From NCBI GenBank assembly GCA_032229625.1, contig JAVTVZ010000033.1, positions 1 through 16,055 of the forward strand: a DNA stretch of 16,055 nt, read 5' to 3'. Both the position numbers and the translations under genes were made by a program. Source of the DNA: Kineosphaera sp032229625 (GTDB taxonomy: Bacteria; Actinomycetota; Actinomycetes; Actinomycetales; Dermatophilaceae). The notes under the pieces are model-generated. The model had not been told where the DNA came from, searched no databases, and was given only the letters and a program-made list of their open reading frames with translations. Each line of letters starts with the position of its first letter. Position 1 is the first letter of the stretch. Of this stretch, positions 1-6,823 are shown in pieces.

Positions 1-338
1 ACACCACGTGACCACACGCGCCCCCACCTGGCAGAAAGTGCCCCGACGTCAGCGCCCGAGCGACGACAGACATCCGGGGCCGGCGCCTACGGCCGGCGCC
101 CCACCGGCCACCGAGCACCGAGCACCGAGCACCGAGCAGCGACTCACCCAAATCCGGACCGCGGCAGCTCCAGGCCGTCCGCACCCGGCGGGCCCAGGAC
201 ACCCACCCTGCCCACCCGCCCTCTGAGTGCCCACATCACGCACGACAGCGCCACATCCCCGCAGCTCGGAGCGACCCAGCGCGAGGCGATGACCCGAGTC
301 AGGACTGACGGACGCCCCCGGCAGGGCGCCGCACCCGA
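1..338. other. Left-edge region without a supported gene
   Basis: I see no convincing coding region here. The short open frames (about 60-70 codons) are Pro/Arg/Ala-rich and show no domain or ribosome binding site. The stretch holds a 7-bp tandem repeat (GAGCACC type, about 111-140) and a GC-rich inverted repeat (GGCGCC at 82-87 and 95-100). A short CGCCC/GGGCG stem at 313-328 lies just past the stop of the AAA ATPase gene and could be a weak terminator. A gene beyond the window edge may use part of this as its upstream region. Confidence 0.5.
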
Positions 339-2620
339 TCAGGCGAGTCGGCGGGCCCGCAGGTATTCGCGCAGGCTGCTGTACATGCCGTCGTAGGGGT
401 CGTCGCGCGCGATGACCGCCGCCTCACGCAGCCAGTCCGGCGTCGAGGGCGGGATGCGCCGCACGATCGCGCGCAGATGCGCCTCGCTCAGCGGCTGCCC
501 GGTCTTGGCCGCCGCCGACGCGGCGAGCGCGCACAGCCACTCCAGGTCCGTGCACGAATAGCCCTCGGTGCGCAGCGACACCTCGGTGAGCGGCAGATCG
601 ACCCCCGCGCTGCTCGGGGCGCCGTGGGCGTCGACCCCGGAGCCGCCGACCCGCGCCAGCTCGTGTCGCAGGATGCTCTCGCGGGCCGCCTGGTCGGGCG
701 GGGAGACGAAGAGCGACCGGCTCAGCCGGCCCTCGCGCCGCAGCGCGGTGTGCACGTCCCACGGAGCGCACGTCGTCGCGATGAGGTGGACCCCGGAATT
801 GAGCAGGTCGCCGGAGTCGAGCTCCTCGATGATCCGCTCGATCGCGCGGGCCGCGTGCTCGTTGGTGTCGCGGCGCCGGCTGAGCACCTCGATGTCGTCG
901 AGCACGACGAGCACCGGCGCCTGCTCGTGGGCGACCTCGTGGGCGACCTGAAGGATCGCGCGCAGGTCACCGGAGTCGGTGTCGGTGGCGGGCTCGACGA
1001 TGTCGCGGACCCGCACCTCGACATACCGGGCACCGAGTTCGCCGGCGACGGCCCGGGCCAGGAACGACTTGCCGCACCCCGGGGGGCCGTAGATGAGCAC
1101 GCCACCGGTGAGGCTCTGCCGGTAGAGGCGGCGAAGCTGCGGGAAGCGCACGGGTGCGAGCATCACGGCCTCGAGTCGCTCCTTGGCGGTGCCCATGCCG
1201 CCGACGTCGGCCAGCGTCACCGAGACCTGCTCGACGTCCCACGGCAGACCGCCCTGGGCACGGCGTCGCGTGCCGGCGGGCAGCTCGCCGGCGGGCGGCG
1301 GGTCGGCCGGCGACGGATCGGCGGCCGCGGCGCCGGTGCCCGCGGCCGGTGACATGCCCGGTGACGTGGCCGGTGACGTGGCCGGTGTGGCGTCGCGGGG
1401 ACCCGGTCCGGGGTCGCCCGCCTCGCGGGTCGGGCCCGTCGTGGTCGCGCGGTCGGGGTGCGGTGGCGTGTCCGAGCCGCCGGCCAGTGCCCAGCGCAGG
1501 TCGGGCACGAAGGTCGCGTCCGGATCGGCGGGCGGCGCGGCGCCGGCCGGCCGGGTCCGGCCGAGCAGATCGGTCGGTGACGTGGCGGCCGGGGTGGGGC
1601 GCGCGTCGAGCGGCCCGAGGGCGCGGGCGGCGACATCGTCGCCGGCAGTGCTCCCGCCGACAGTGCTCCCGCCGNNNNNNNNNNNNNNNNNNNNNNNNNN
1701 NNNNNNNNNNNNNNNNNNNNNNNNNNNNNNNNNNNNNNNNNNNNNNNNNNNNNNNNNNNNNNNNNNNNNNNNNNGGCGCGGGCGGCGACATCGTCGCCGG
1801 CAGTGCTCCCGCCGACAGTGCTCCCGCCGGCAGTGCCCCCGCTGGCAGTGCCCCCGCCAACAGTGCCCCCGACGGCAGCGCCCCCGACGGCGCCCTCCCC
1901 CACGGTGCCCTCACCGGCGACGCCCTCGCGGAATGCGATGTCCCGCAGGCCGAGGCGCGACGCCTCGGTCTCCGCCGCGATGCGGGCGACGCGCTCGGCG
2001 ACCGCCTCTTGTGCCTGCAGGATCGCGCCGGCCGGGCCGAGGCCCGCGACGTCGACGGTGTCGGCGCCGGGATCCGTGGCCGCGCCGCCGACGGGATATC
2101 CGGCCCGCGCGGCGCGAGACGCGGCGGCCTCGGGTCCGGCCGCGTCGGGCGGCGGCGCGCCGGGGCGGCGCGCGGGACCGACCGTGCCGTAGGCGCGCGC
2201 GACGGGCCGACGCGCCGGGGAGCTGCCCGGATGCGGCGCCGCGACGATCCGCCCGACCCCCGGGCGAGCTGCGGGGTCGTCCTCGACGGGCCGACCGGCC
2301 GCGACCGGCAGCCCTGGATGACTCGGGTGGCTCGGGCCCGGCGGCACCGCCGGGGGCAGACCCGCCTGGGGCAGCCCGGCCGGGCTCGTCGTGCCGGACA
2401 CCGCCGCCGGGGCGGTCTGGGTGAGCAGCTCGCGCATGAGATCGCGGGAGAGCTCGTCCGTGGGTCCGGCATGCAGGGCCGCGGCGGCATGCTGGATGGC
2501 CTCGTCGAGCACGCCGTGCTCCGCGAGCAGCGACGCGAGGTGCCGGCGCAGCGGGATGTCGCTCGGCGCCGCCTGCACCGCCTGTCGCATGCTCGACACG
2601 AGGGGATCGGGGCTGTCCAC
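339..2620 (-). CDS. AAA-family ATPase with N-terminal TPR-like region; split by an assembly gap
   Basis: A GTG start at 2620 and a TGA at 339-341 bound one gene interrupted by 100 Ns. If the identical 55-base ends beside the gap are merged, the two halves fall in one frame of about 708 residues. Residues about 5-65 look like a TPR-type helical repeat. Residues about 70-420 are Pro/Ala/Gly-rich and probably disordered, with a Gly/Thr/Val repeat at about 231-275. The AAA module is at about 420-640, with Walker A GPPGCGKS at about 460-467, Walker B VLVVLDD near 518-524 (DD instead of the usual DE), a sensor-1-like IATT near 562, and an RREGR arginine-finger motif near 576-580. A helical C-terminus follows. 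Lone AAA proteins of this type act as protein-remodelling ATPases; its substrate is unknown. No Shine-Dalgarno sequence is placed for the GTG; a TACGCT box 6 nt upstream suggests leaderless transcription. The AAA assignment is firm and the biological role is not. Confidence 0.85.
1620..1674. repeat. 55-bp sequence at left gap edge, identical to 1775-1829
   Basis: The last 55 bases before the N-run are identical to the first 55 bases after it. They encode the same residues of the AAA ATPase linker (ending AGDDVAARA) in two different window frames. This is the signature of two contig ends that overlap and were scaffolded without being merged. Confidence 0.95.
1675..1774. other. Assembly gap (100 Ns)
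   Basis: Exactly 100 Ns, the usual placeholder for a gap of unknown length. It falls inside the repeat-rich linker of the AAA ATPase gene. The true gap may be zero or negative: removing the Ns plus one 55-base copy (155 nt) brings the frame upstream of the gap into register with the AAA frame downstream. A different number of 15-bp repeat units is also possible. Confidence 0.97.
1775..1829. repeat. 55-bp sequence at right gap edge, identical to 1620-1674
   Basis: Second copy of the 55-base suffix/prefix overlap that brackets the gap. It runs directly into the 15-bp tandem repeat that probably caused the assembly break. Confidence 0.95.
1801..1920. repeat. 15-bp tandem repeat in AAA ATPase linker
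   Basis: Eight consecutive 15-base units with consensus CAGTGCCCCCGCCGG, the first six close and the last two degenerate. Two more units lie left of the gap (1646-1674). On the minus strand they encode a Gly/Thr/Val-rich pentapeptide repeat, so unit gain or loss would keep the frame and change only linker length. Confidence 0.9.
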
Positions 2621-2632
2621 TACACAAGCGTA
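2621..2632 (-). promoter_or_regulatory. -10 box of AAA ATPase gene, leaderless type
   Basis: On the minus strand TACGCT (2632-2627) is followed by six bases and then the GTG start. That places the expected transcription start on or next to the start codon. An AGGAGG further upstream lies 32 nt from the GTG, too far to be its ribosome binding site. No clear -35 hexamer was found. Confidence 0.5.
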
Positions 2633-2696
2633 ATCGGGCAGAGCCGATCGTCCCTCCTGTTCAGCGTGCGACACTGCCCACGTCCGACCCGGCTCG

Positions 2697-2708
2697 TAGG
2701 GTGGGCGG
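2697..2708 (+). promoter_or_regulatory. -10 box of serine hydrolase gene, leaderless type
   Basis: TAGGGT (2697-2702) followed by six bases and the ATG at 2709. There is no Shine-Dalgarno sequence. It mirrors the box of the divergent AAA gene about 65 bp away, so the two genes share a compact divergent promoter region. Confidence 0.5.
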
Positions 2709-4283
2709 ATGCTGCGCGCTCCCCGCCCCACCAGCCCGTCCGACGAGCCCGGCGCCCCCGCCACCAGCACCACCGCCGCCACCAGCACCACTGCCACCAG
2801 CACCACCACTGCCGCGCGCGAGCGCACCGCGCGCCGGGCCGGGCGAACCGAGCGGTCCGGGCGTCGGGCGCGGTGGGCGCTCGCGGGCCCGCTGGCGATC
2901 ACGCTGGCGCTCTGCGGCTGCGCGGGCGCCGGCGCCGGGTCGGGCGCCACGACGGGCGCGGCCGGGTCCGACGCCGGCTCGGCGCCCTCCTCCGCGACGT
3001 CCTCTGCTGCCGCCCCGGCGGTCACGCCGACGGCGACGGCGACGCTGCCCGGCGACGCGGTCGGCCGGCAGCTGCGCTGGATGGTGGGGCAGATGAATAC
3101 GGACACCGTGGAGTCGGACGTATCGGGGCGATTCTCGGCGCAGTTCCTCGCGGAGGTGCCGCCGGCGCAGTGGCTCGTCATGCTCGGGCAGTTGCGCGCG
3201 CAGGCGCCGTGGGTCGTCGAGGCGGCGCAGTCCGACGGCTCGGCCGGCGCGGCGACCCTCGTCGCTCAGGGCCGCCGATACCGACTGACGATGACCGTCG
3301 ACGACGCGGGCCGCATCGACGGCGCGCTGCTCAAGGAGGGCGCCCAGGGCGAGGCCGCGACCGACTGGGCCGGTGTGCAGGCCCGCGCGACCCGGGCCGC
3401 GCCGCAGACGTCGATCCTCGCCGCGACGGTCGCGGCCGACGGCGCCCTGCACGTCGTGCACCGCAGCGGCGACCAGGGGCTGCGGCCGCTCGGCTCGATG
3501 TTCAAGCTGTATGTGCTCGCCGCGGTCGCCGACCAGGTGCGGGCCGGATCGCTGACCTGGGACACGCCGCTGACCCTCACGGCGGCCGACAAGACCCTGC
3601 CGTCGGGCACCCTGCAGGACAAGCCGGACGGCACGAAGATCAGCGTGCGTGAGGCCGCGACCCTCATGATCCGCATCTCCGACAACACCGCCACGGACCT
3701 GCTCATGCGCACCGTCGGGGAGCCGGCGATCCTGGCCGCCGCGAGGCGCGCCGGGCACACCCACCCCCGCGGCATCACGCCCTTCCTCACGCCCAAGCAG
3801 CTCTTCTGGGTCGGCTACGGCGACTCCGCGCAGGCCAAGGCCGCCCGCGCCGGGTGGCGCGAGGCGGACGAGGCGACCCGGCGCAGGCTCCTCGCGGCCG
3901 TCCCGATGCCGGGGCCGGGCCCGGAGCGGATCGACCCGGCGAGCACGCACTGGCGCGACGGCATCGAGTGGTTCGCCACCCCGGAGGAGGTCGTCAAGGC
4001 CCACCTGCACCTCGACGCGCTCGCCGCCACCCCCGCCGGGCAGCCGCTGCGGCAGATCCTCACCGCCAACGGCGGTATCCAGGTCGAGGGCTGGCGCGAC
4101 CAGGCCTTCAAGGGCGGCTCGGACGCCGGGGTCATCGCGCTGAGCTTCCTCGCGCCGGCCCCGCAGCCCGGTGGGCGCCGCGAGGCGCTGGTCATGATCG
4201 GCACCGGCGACGGCCCGGTCGACGAGGAGACCTTCGTCGCCGCGACGACCGACGCCGCGCGGCTGCTGCACGAGGCCGATTGA
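2709..4283 (+). CDS. Serine hydrolase lipoprotein, class A beta-lactamase/ORF12/LpqF-like
   Basis: 524 residues. Residues 1-55 are a Thr- then Arg-rich extension containing a TST repeat. They lead into a hydrophobic segment (about 56-70) and a lipobox-like LCGC with Cys71, so it is probably a lipoprotein on the outer face of the membrane. Residues 72-112 are an Ala/Ser/Thr linker. Residues about 115-225 resemble the SnoaL-like N-terminal domain found in ORF12/LpqF proteins. The beta-lactamase fold follows, with the nucleophile motif S263-M-F-K266, SDN at 324-326 and KGG at 468-470 in place of KTG/KSG. Family members bind or hydrolyse acyl or peptidoglycan-type substrates, and several are poor beta-lactamases, so antibiotic resistance should not be assumed. 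It ends at 4283, before a hairpin at 4353-4388. The fold is confident; the substrate is unknown. Confidence 0.85.
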   Translation: MLRAPRPTSPSDEPGAPATSTTAATSTTATSTTTAARERTARRAGRTERSGRRARWALAGPLAITLALCGCAGAGAGSGATTGAAGSDAGSAPSSATSSAAAPAVTPTATATLPGDAVGRQLRWMVGQMNTDTVESDVSGRFSAQFLAEVPPAQWLVMLGQLRAQAPWVVEAAQSDGSAGAATLVAQGRRYRLTMTVDDAGRIDGALLKEGAQGEAATDWAGVQARATRAAPQTSILAATVAADGALHVVHRSGDQGLRPLGSMFKLYVLAAVADQVRAGSLTWDTPLTLTAADKTLPSGTLQDKPDGTKISVREAATLMIRISDNTATDLLMRTVGEPAILAAARRAGHTHPRGITPFLTPKQLFWVGYGDSAQAKAARAGWREADEATRRRLLAAVPMPGPGPERIDPASTHWRDGIEWFATPEEVVKAHLHLDALAATPAGQPLRQILTANGGIQVEGWRDQAFKGGSDAGVIALSFLAPAPQPGGRREALVMIGTGDGPVDEETFVAATTDAARLLHEAD

Positions 4284-4352
4284 GCACGAAGCCTGCACAG
4301 CACGAGGGCGGGCAGGGGTAGCGGTCGCGCCCTCAGTTCGCCGGCATGCCGG

Positions 4353-4388
4353 CGCGTCGGCCGGTCAGCCCGCATGCCGGCCGACGCG
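4353..4388. terminator. Bidirectional hairpin between convergent genes
   Basis: Perfect 12-bp inverted repeat CGCGTCGGCCGG (4353-4364) and CCGGCCGACGCG (4377-4388) with a 12-nt loop and no T-tract. It sits between the convergent genes ending at 4283 and 4431. An overlapping 14-bp palindrome, GCCGGCATGCCGGC at 4340-4353, could form an alternative hairpin. A third stem (4420-4426/4434-4440) spans the stop codon of the minus-strand gene. Confidence 0.65.
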
Positions 4389-4430
4389 TCTGCGCGCCTG
4401 CCGGTCGGCCGTGCACGGGGCGCCGCGCCC

Positions 4431-4859
4431 TCAGCGGCGCTGCCAGCGCAGGCCGCGGCTGCGCAACCGGGCGTGCACCGCGTCCGGGGGCTGCGGGCTG
4501 CCCGAGGCGTAGTCGGTGAGCAGCTCCTCGACGATCGTCGTCAGCGGCACCCCCTCGAGCTCGGCGCGGGCGTGGGCGCGGGCCATGAGCCGCGGCGGCA
4601 GCCGAAACATCGTCGGCTGCCGCGGCGCCGACTCCTCGGGCAGCTCCCCCGGCACCGGCGTGCGGCGCGTCCGGGTCCGCGCGCGCCCCGCGAGGTCCAC
4701 GCGACGACGTCGCCGCAGCACACCGAGCGCCTCGGCGTCGGTGATCGGGCCGCGGTCCGCCTGCCACTCCAGGGGTTTGAGCTCACCGGGCAGGGCCTGC
4801 GCGCCGCGGGGCTCGCGGACGCGCCCGAGCGCCGCACCCTGCGGGCCGTCGGCTGTCAT
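4431..4859 (-). CDS. Small ribbon-helix-helix protein, possible ParA partner
   Basis: 142 residues; the ATG at 4859 has a GGAGGA ribosome binding site about 8 nt upstream. The N-terminal 80 residues look unstructured and become Arg-rich at about 49-67. Residues about 82-118 match a ribbon-helix-helix fold: a beta strand (TMFRLPPRL), helix A (MARAHARAELEG) and helix B (LTTIVEELLTDYASG). RHH dimers of the CopG/Arc/ParG/omega type bind tandem short operator repeats. The ParA-like gene lies upstream on the same strand, with an 8-bp repeat array in the 255-bp gap. That arrangement resembles type Ib partition loci, where the RHH protein binds the centromere repeats and its basic N-terminal tail stimulates the ATPase. 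The fold is well supported by pattern; the partition role is inferred. It could instead be a simple autorepressor or an antitoxin without its toxin. Confidence 0.75.
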   Translation of the reverse strand: MTADGPQGAALGRVREPRGAQALPGELKPLEWQADRGPITDAEALGVLRRRRRVDLAGRARTRTRRTPVPGELPEESAPRQPTMFRLPPRLMARAHARAELEGVPLTTIVEELLTDYASGSPQPPDAVHARLRSRGLRWQRR

Positions 4860-4946
4860 GTCGGGTCTCCTCCCCGGGATGTGCTCGCTCGTCGTGCCCC
4901 GGCGCTTCGGTCGCAGGCCGTCGCCGCGGCGCTCCCAGGCGGCCGC

Positions 4947-5074
4947 GTCACCGCGTCACTGCGTCACTGCGTCACCGGGTCACCGCGTCGTCGTGTCACC
5001 GCGTGGTGGTGTCAGTGCGTCGTGGTGTCAGTGCGTCGTGGTGTCATCGCGTCGGCGGTGTCATCGCGTCGGCA
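4947..5074. repeat. Array of 8-bp iteron-like repeats between parA-like and RHH genes
   Basis: An 8-base register starting with GT runs for about 128 bp. Units begin at 4947, 4955, 4963, 4971 and 4979 (GTCACCGC or GTCACTGC, with one GTCACCGG). The array then continues as 16-bp composites starting GTGTCA at 4993, 5009, 5025, 5041 and 5058 (spacing 16, 16, 16, 17), each holding one GTCA-type and one GTCG- or GTGG-type octamer. About 16 octamers are recognisable. It lies wholly in the non-coding gap upstream of the RHH gene. Tandem short direct repeats are the binding-site style of RHH partition proteins. The function is inferred. Confidence 0.8.
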
Positions 5075-5114
5075 CCGCGACCGACGGCGACGCGAGCACC
5101 CTACGCGCGCCGAT

Positions 5115-6611
5115 CTACTCGGAGGTCTCGCGGGTCTCGCGGGTCTCGCGGGTCTCGGAGGTCTCGCGGGTCTCGCGCGCCTCGATGCTCGGCCAGCCAC
5201 CCTCGGGGAAGCGGCGCGTGATGGCGGCCGCGATGTCGAGGTAGGCCTCGCGCGTGCGCGGCCCGAGCTGCTCCCAGTCGATGAGCGAGCCGTCGGCGAC
5301 GTGCGGGTCCGACGGCACGACGATGAGGTCGGCGGCCTGCGCGAGGTGCGCCCGCACGGCGTCCTTGTCGACGCTGCGGCTGACCAGGTCCTTCGCGGTG
5401 AGCACGACGATGCAGGTGTTCGCCAGGTGCGCGAAGCCGTGGCTCGCCAGCCACTCGATCGACTCCGCGGCCCGCTTCGCGCCGGTGATCGACCACGAGG
5501 CGGGGATGACGACGGTGTCGGCGAATTCGAGGATGCCCCGCATGAGCGGGTGCGTGACACCGGTGCCGCAGTCGACCTGCACGACGTTGTAGTAGCGCTG
5601 GACGACCCCCATGATCCGGCGGAAGTCCAGGGCGCTCAGCGAGTCGCCCAGCTCGGGGTTGGGCTCGCCGGGCAGCATCGTCAGCCGGCCCGCGGTGAGC
5701 GTGTAGCGGGACAGGTCGTCGAGGCTGCCGATCGTCTCGACGCGCCGGGACAGCTCGGTGATCCCGGCGTGGCTGCGCCCGACGAGCCGCTCGGCGAGGT
5801 CGCCCGCGTCGGGGTTGGCGTCGATCGCAAAGACGGGATCGGGGCGCAGGTTGGCCATCGCGATCGACGTCGCCGCGGTCGTCGACGTCTTGCTGATGCC
5901 GCCCTTGAGGCAGAAGAACGCCGTGACGTGCTTGCCCCGCAGCTGCCGGGCGATCTGGCGCTCCCGCTCGCGGATCCGGCGTTCCTTCTCCGACATGCCC
6001 GGATTCCAGTGACCGCGGGTCACGTCATAACCGAGCGCACGCCACCCTATCCGGGGGCGCTGCTCGCGGGTGCGGATCATCGGCGGGTCCTCCGGTCCGT
6101 CCCAGTCGGGGTCACTCATGCGTCCCGTCGTCGACGGCGGCACCGACGACTGCCCCGAGCCGTCCAGGTCGCGCACCCGTCGCCGCGGCATCGGCGTGAC
6201 CGCCGACCCACCGGCCCAGTCCGCTCCGGTCGCCGGCTCAGCAGCGAGCGGCGTGCTCGACGCGGAAGCGGGTGGCTCGGCCGCTGCGTCGACCTGCGTC
6301 GCGGCGGTCTGCGGTGTGCCGGTCTGCGGTGTGCCGGTCTGCGTGGTGCCGGCGTGCGCCGTGGCGACCTGAGTCTTCGTGGCCTGCGCGGCGGCGGGAG
6401 CTGCGGGAGCGCTCTTGCTGTAGGGGCTCGGCGGCACCGCGGGCCGCGACTGGGCGTCGCGCCGGTCGGCGGCCGAGGTCGACCCGCCCCCTGATCGTGC
6501 TGCCGGACGGTCGGAGCCCTGACCCCTGGAGGCACTGGAGGCCCCGGAAGGACCAGGGGCGGAGTGCGCCCCGGTCACGGAGGGGCCGTCGTCGGTTTGC
6601 GAAGCGCTCAT
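5115..6611 (-). CDS. ParA/MinD-like P-loop ATPase with long disordered N-terminus
   Basis: 498 residues from the ATG at 6611, with a modest GAGGTGA sequence upstream. Residues 1-165 are Ala/Ser/Thr/Pro-rich and include GTPQT repeats; the ATG at residue 165 is an alternative start. Residues about 185-228 form a basic lead-in similar in style to EspI/MinD-like proteins of type VII secretion and conjugation loci. The ATPase domain begins at about 228. Its deviant Walker A is KGGISKTS at 236-243, with Ser where Gly normally precedes the Lys. DANPDAGDL follows at about 264-272, a switch-II-type VDCGTG at 346-351, and a VLTAKD base-recognition-like segment at 403-408. The last 20 residues are RET/SET tripeptide repeats. 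Such ATPases position DNA or protein cargo through ATP-driven dimerisation. The neighbouring RHH gene and repeats favour DNA; similarity to EspI-type proteins leaves a secretion role open. Confidence 0.85.
   Translation of the reverse strand: MSASQTDDGPSVTGAHSAPGPSGASSASRGQGSDRPAARSGGGSTSAADRRDAQSRPAVPPSPYSKSAPAAPAAAQATKTQVATAHAGTTQTGTPQTGTPQTAATQVDAAAEPPASASSTPLAAEPATGADWAGGSAVTPMPRRRVRDLDGSGQSSVPPSTTGRMSDPDWDGPEDPPMIRTREQRPRIGWRALGYDVTRGHWNPGMSEKERRIRERERQIARQLRGKHVTAFFCLKGGISKTSTTAATSIAMANLRPDPVFAIDANPDAGDLAERLVGRSHAGITELSRRVETIGSLDDLSRYTLTAGRLTMLPGEPNPELGDSLSALDFRRIMGVVQRYYNVVQVDCGTGVTHPLMRGILEFADTVVIPASWSITGAKRAAESIEWLASHGFAHLANTCIVVLTAKDLVSRSVDKDAVRAHLAQAADLIVVPSDPHVADGSLIDWEQLGPRTREAYLDIAAAITRRFPEGGWPSIEARETRETSETRETRETRETSE
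5122..5184. repeat. 9-bp repeat encoding the C-terminal RET tail of the ParA-like ATPase
   Basis: Six 9-base units (CGGGTCTCG or GAGGTCTCG, 5122-5175) and a degenerate seventh. On the minus strand they encode Glu-Thr-Arg or Glu-Thr-Ser repeats at the extreme C-terminus. The units are in frame, so copy number can change without disrupting the ATPase domain. Confidence 0.9.
6307..6351. repeat. 15-bp repeat in the N-terminal linker of the ParA-like ATPase
   Basis: Two identical 15-base units GTCTGCGGTGTGCCG (6307-6336) and a third with changes (6337-6351). They encode the Thr-Gln-Thr-Gly-Thr/Pro pattern in the disordered N-terminal region. Confidence 0.85.
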
Positions 6612-6659
6612 GGCCGGTTCAACTCACCTCGGTGTCGATGGTGTGGTCGGGGTCGGTGT

Positions 6660-6699
6660 TGCCGGTGACTGCCTGTGGCTGCCGGTGACTGCTGGTGAC
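6660..6699. promoter_or_regulatory. Four tandem 10-bp repeats upstream of the parA-like gene, candidate operator
   Basis: Units TGCCGGTGAC, TGCCTGTGGC, TGCCGGTGAC and TGCTGGTGAC run head to tail, 49-88 bp before the ATPase start codon. Read on the gene strand each begins GTCACC or a variant, the same core as the 8-bp array at 4947-5074. The 10-bp pitch puts all units on nearly the same DNA face. Autoregulation by the RHH protein is the simplest reading, but it is inference. No clear -35/-10 pair was seen here. Confidence 0.5.
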
Positions 6700-6770
6700 G
6701 CGGCCGGGATCGCGGGGATCCGGGCCACTGCCGAGGCTGCGCGACGACAGCGGGACCGCGAGGACCGGGA

Positions 6771-6818
6771 CGACGCTGCGCCGGTCCGGGCGGCAGGCCC
6801 ACGACCGGCGCAGCGTCG
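6771..6818 (-). terminator. Strong hairpin directly after the whiB-like gene
   Basis: Perfect 16-bp stem CGACGCTGCGCCGGTC (6771-6786) with its complement at 6803-6818. The 16-nt loop contains a further GGGC/GCCC pairing. It begins 6 bp past the whiB-like stop codon on the minus strand and has no T-tract, as is common in GC-rich actinomycetes. It suggests that the parA-like gene downstream is transcribed from its own promoter. Confidence 0.75.
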
Positions 6819-6823
6819 GTGGA

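Noticed and set aside
339..1508. A separate 389-codon AAA gene starting at the GTG at 1508
   Set aside because: The frame remains open through to the gap with matching linker composition, and merging the 55-base overlap joins it to the upstream half. The 1508 GTG is therefore internal.
1154..3652. 832-codon plus-strand frame running through the N-gap and opposite the AAA gene
   Set aside because: It crosses the artificial N-run, covers two recognised genes in the wrong frame, and is Arg/Pro/Ala noise.
2709..4283. Antibiotic-resistance beta-lactamase
   Set aside because: The KGG box, the SnoaL-like front domain and the lipoprotein-type N-terminus fit the ORF12/LpqF group better than a resistance enzyme.
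4947..5074. CRISPR array
   Set aside because: Units are 8 bp and contiguous, with no unique spacers and no cas genes nearby.
4374..6494. 706-codon plus-strand frame opposite the RHH and ParA-like genes
   Set aside because: It spans the non-coding iteron array and two genes with recognised folds, and has no domain of its own.
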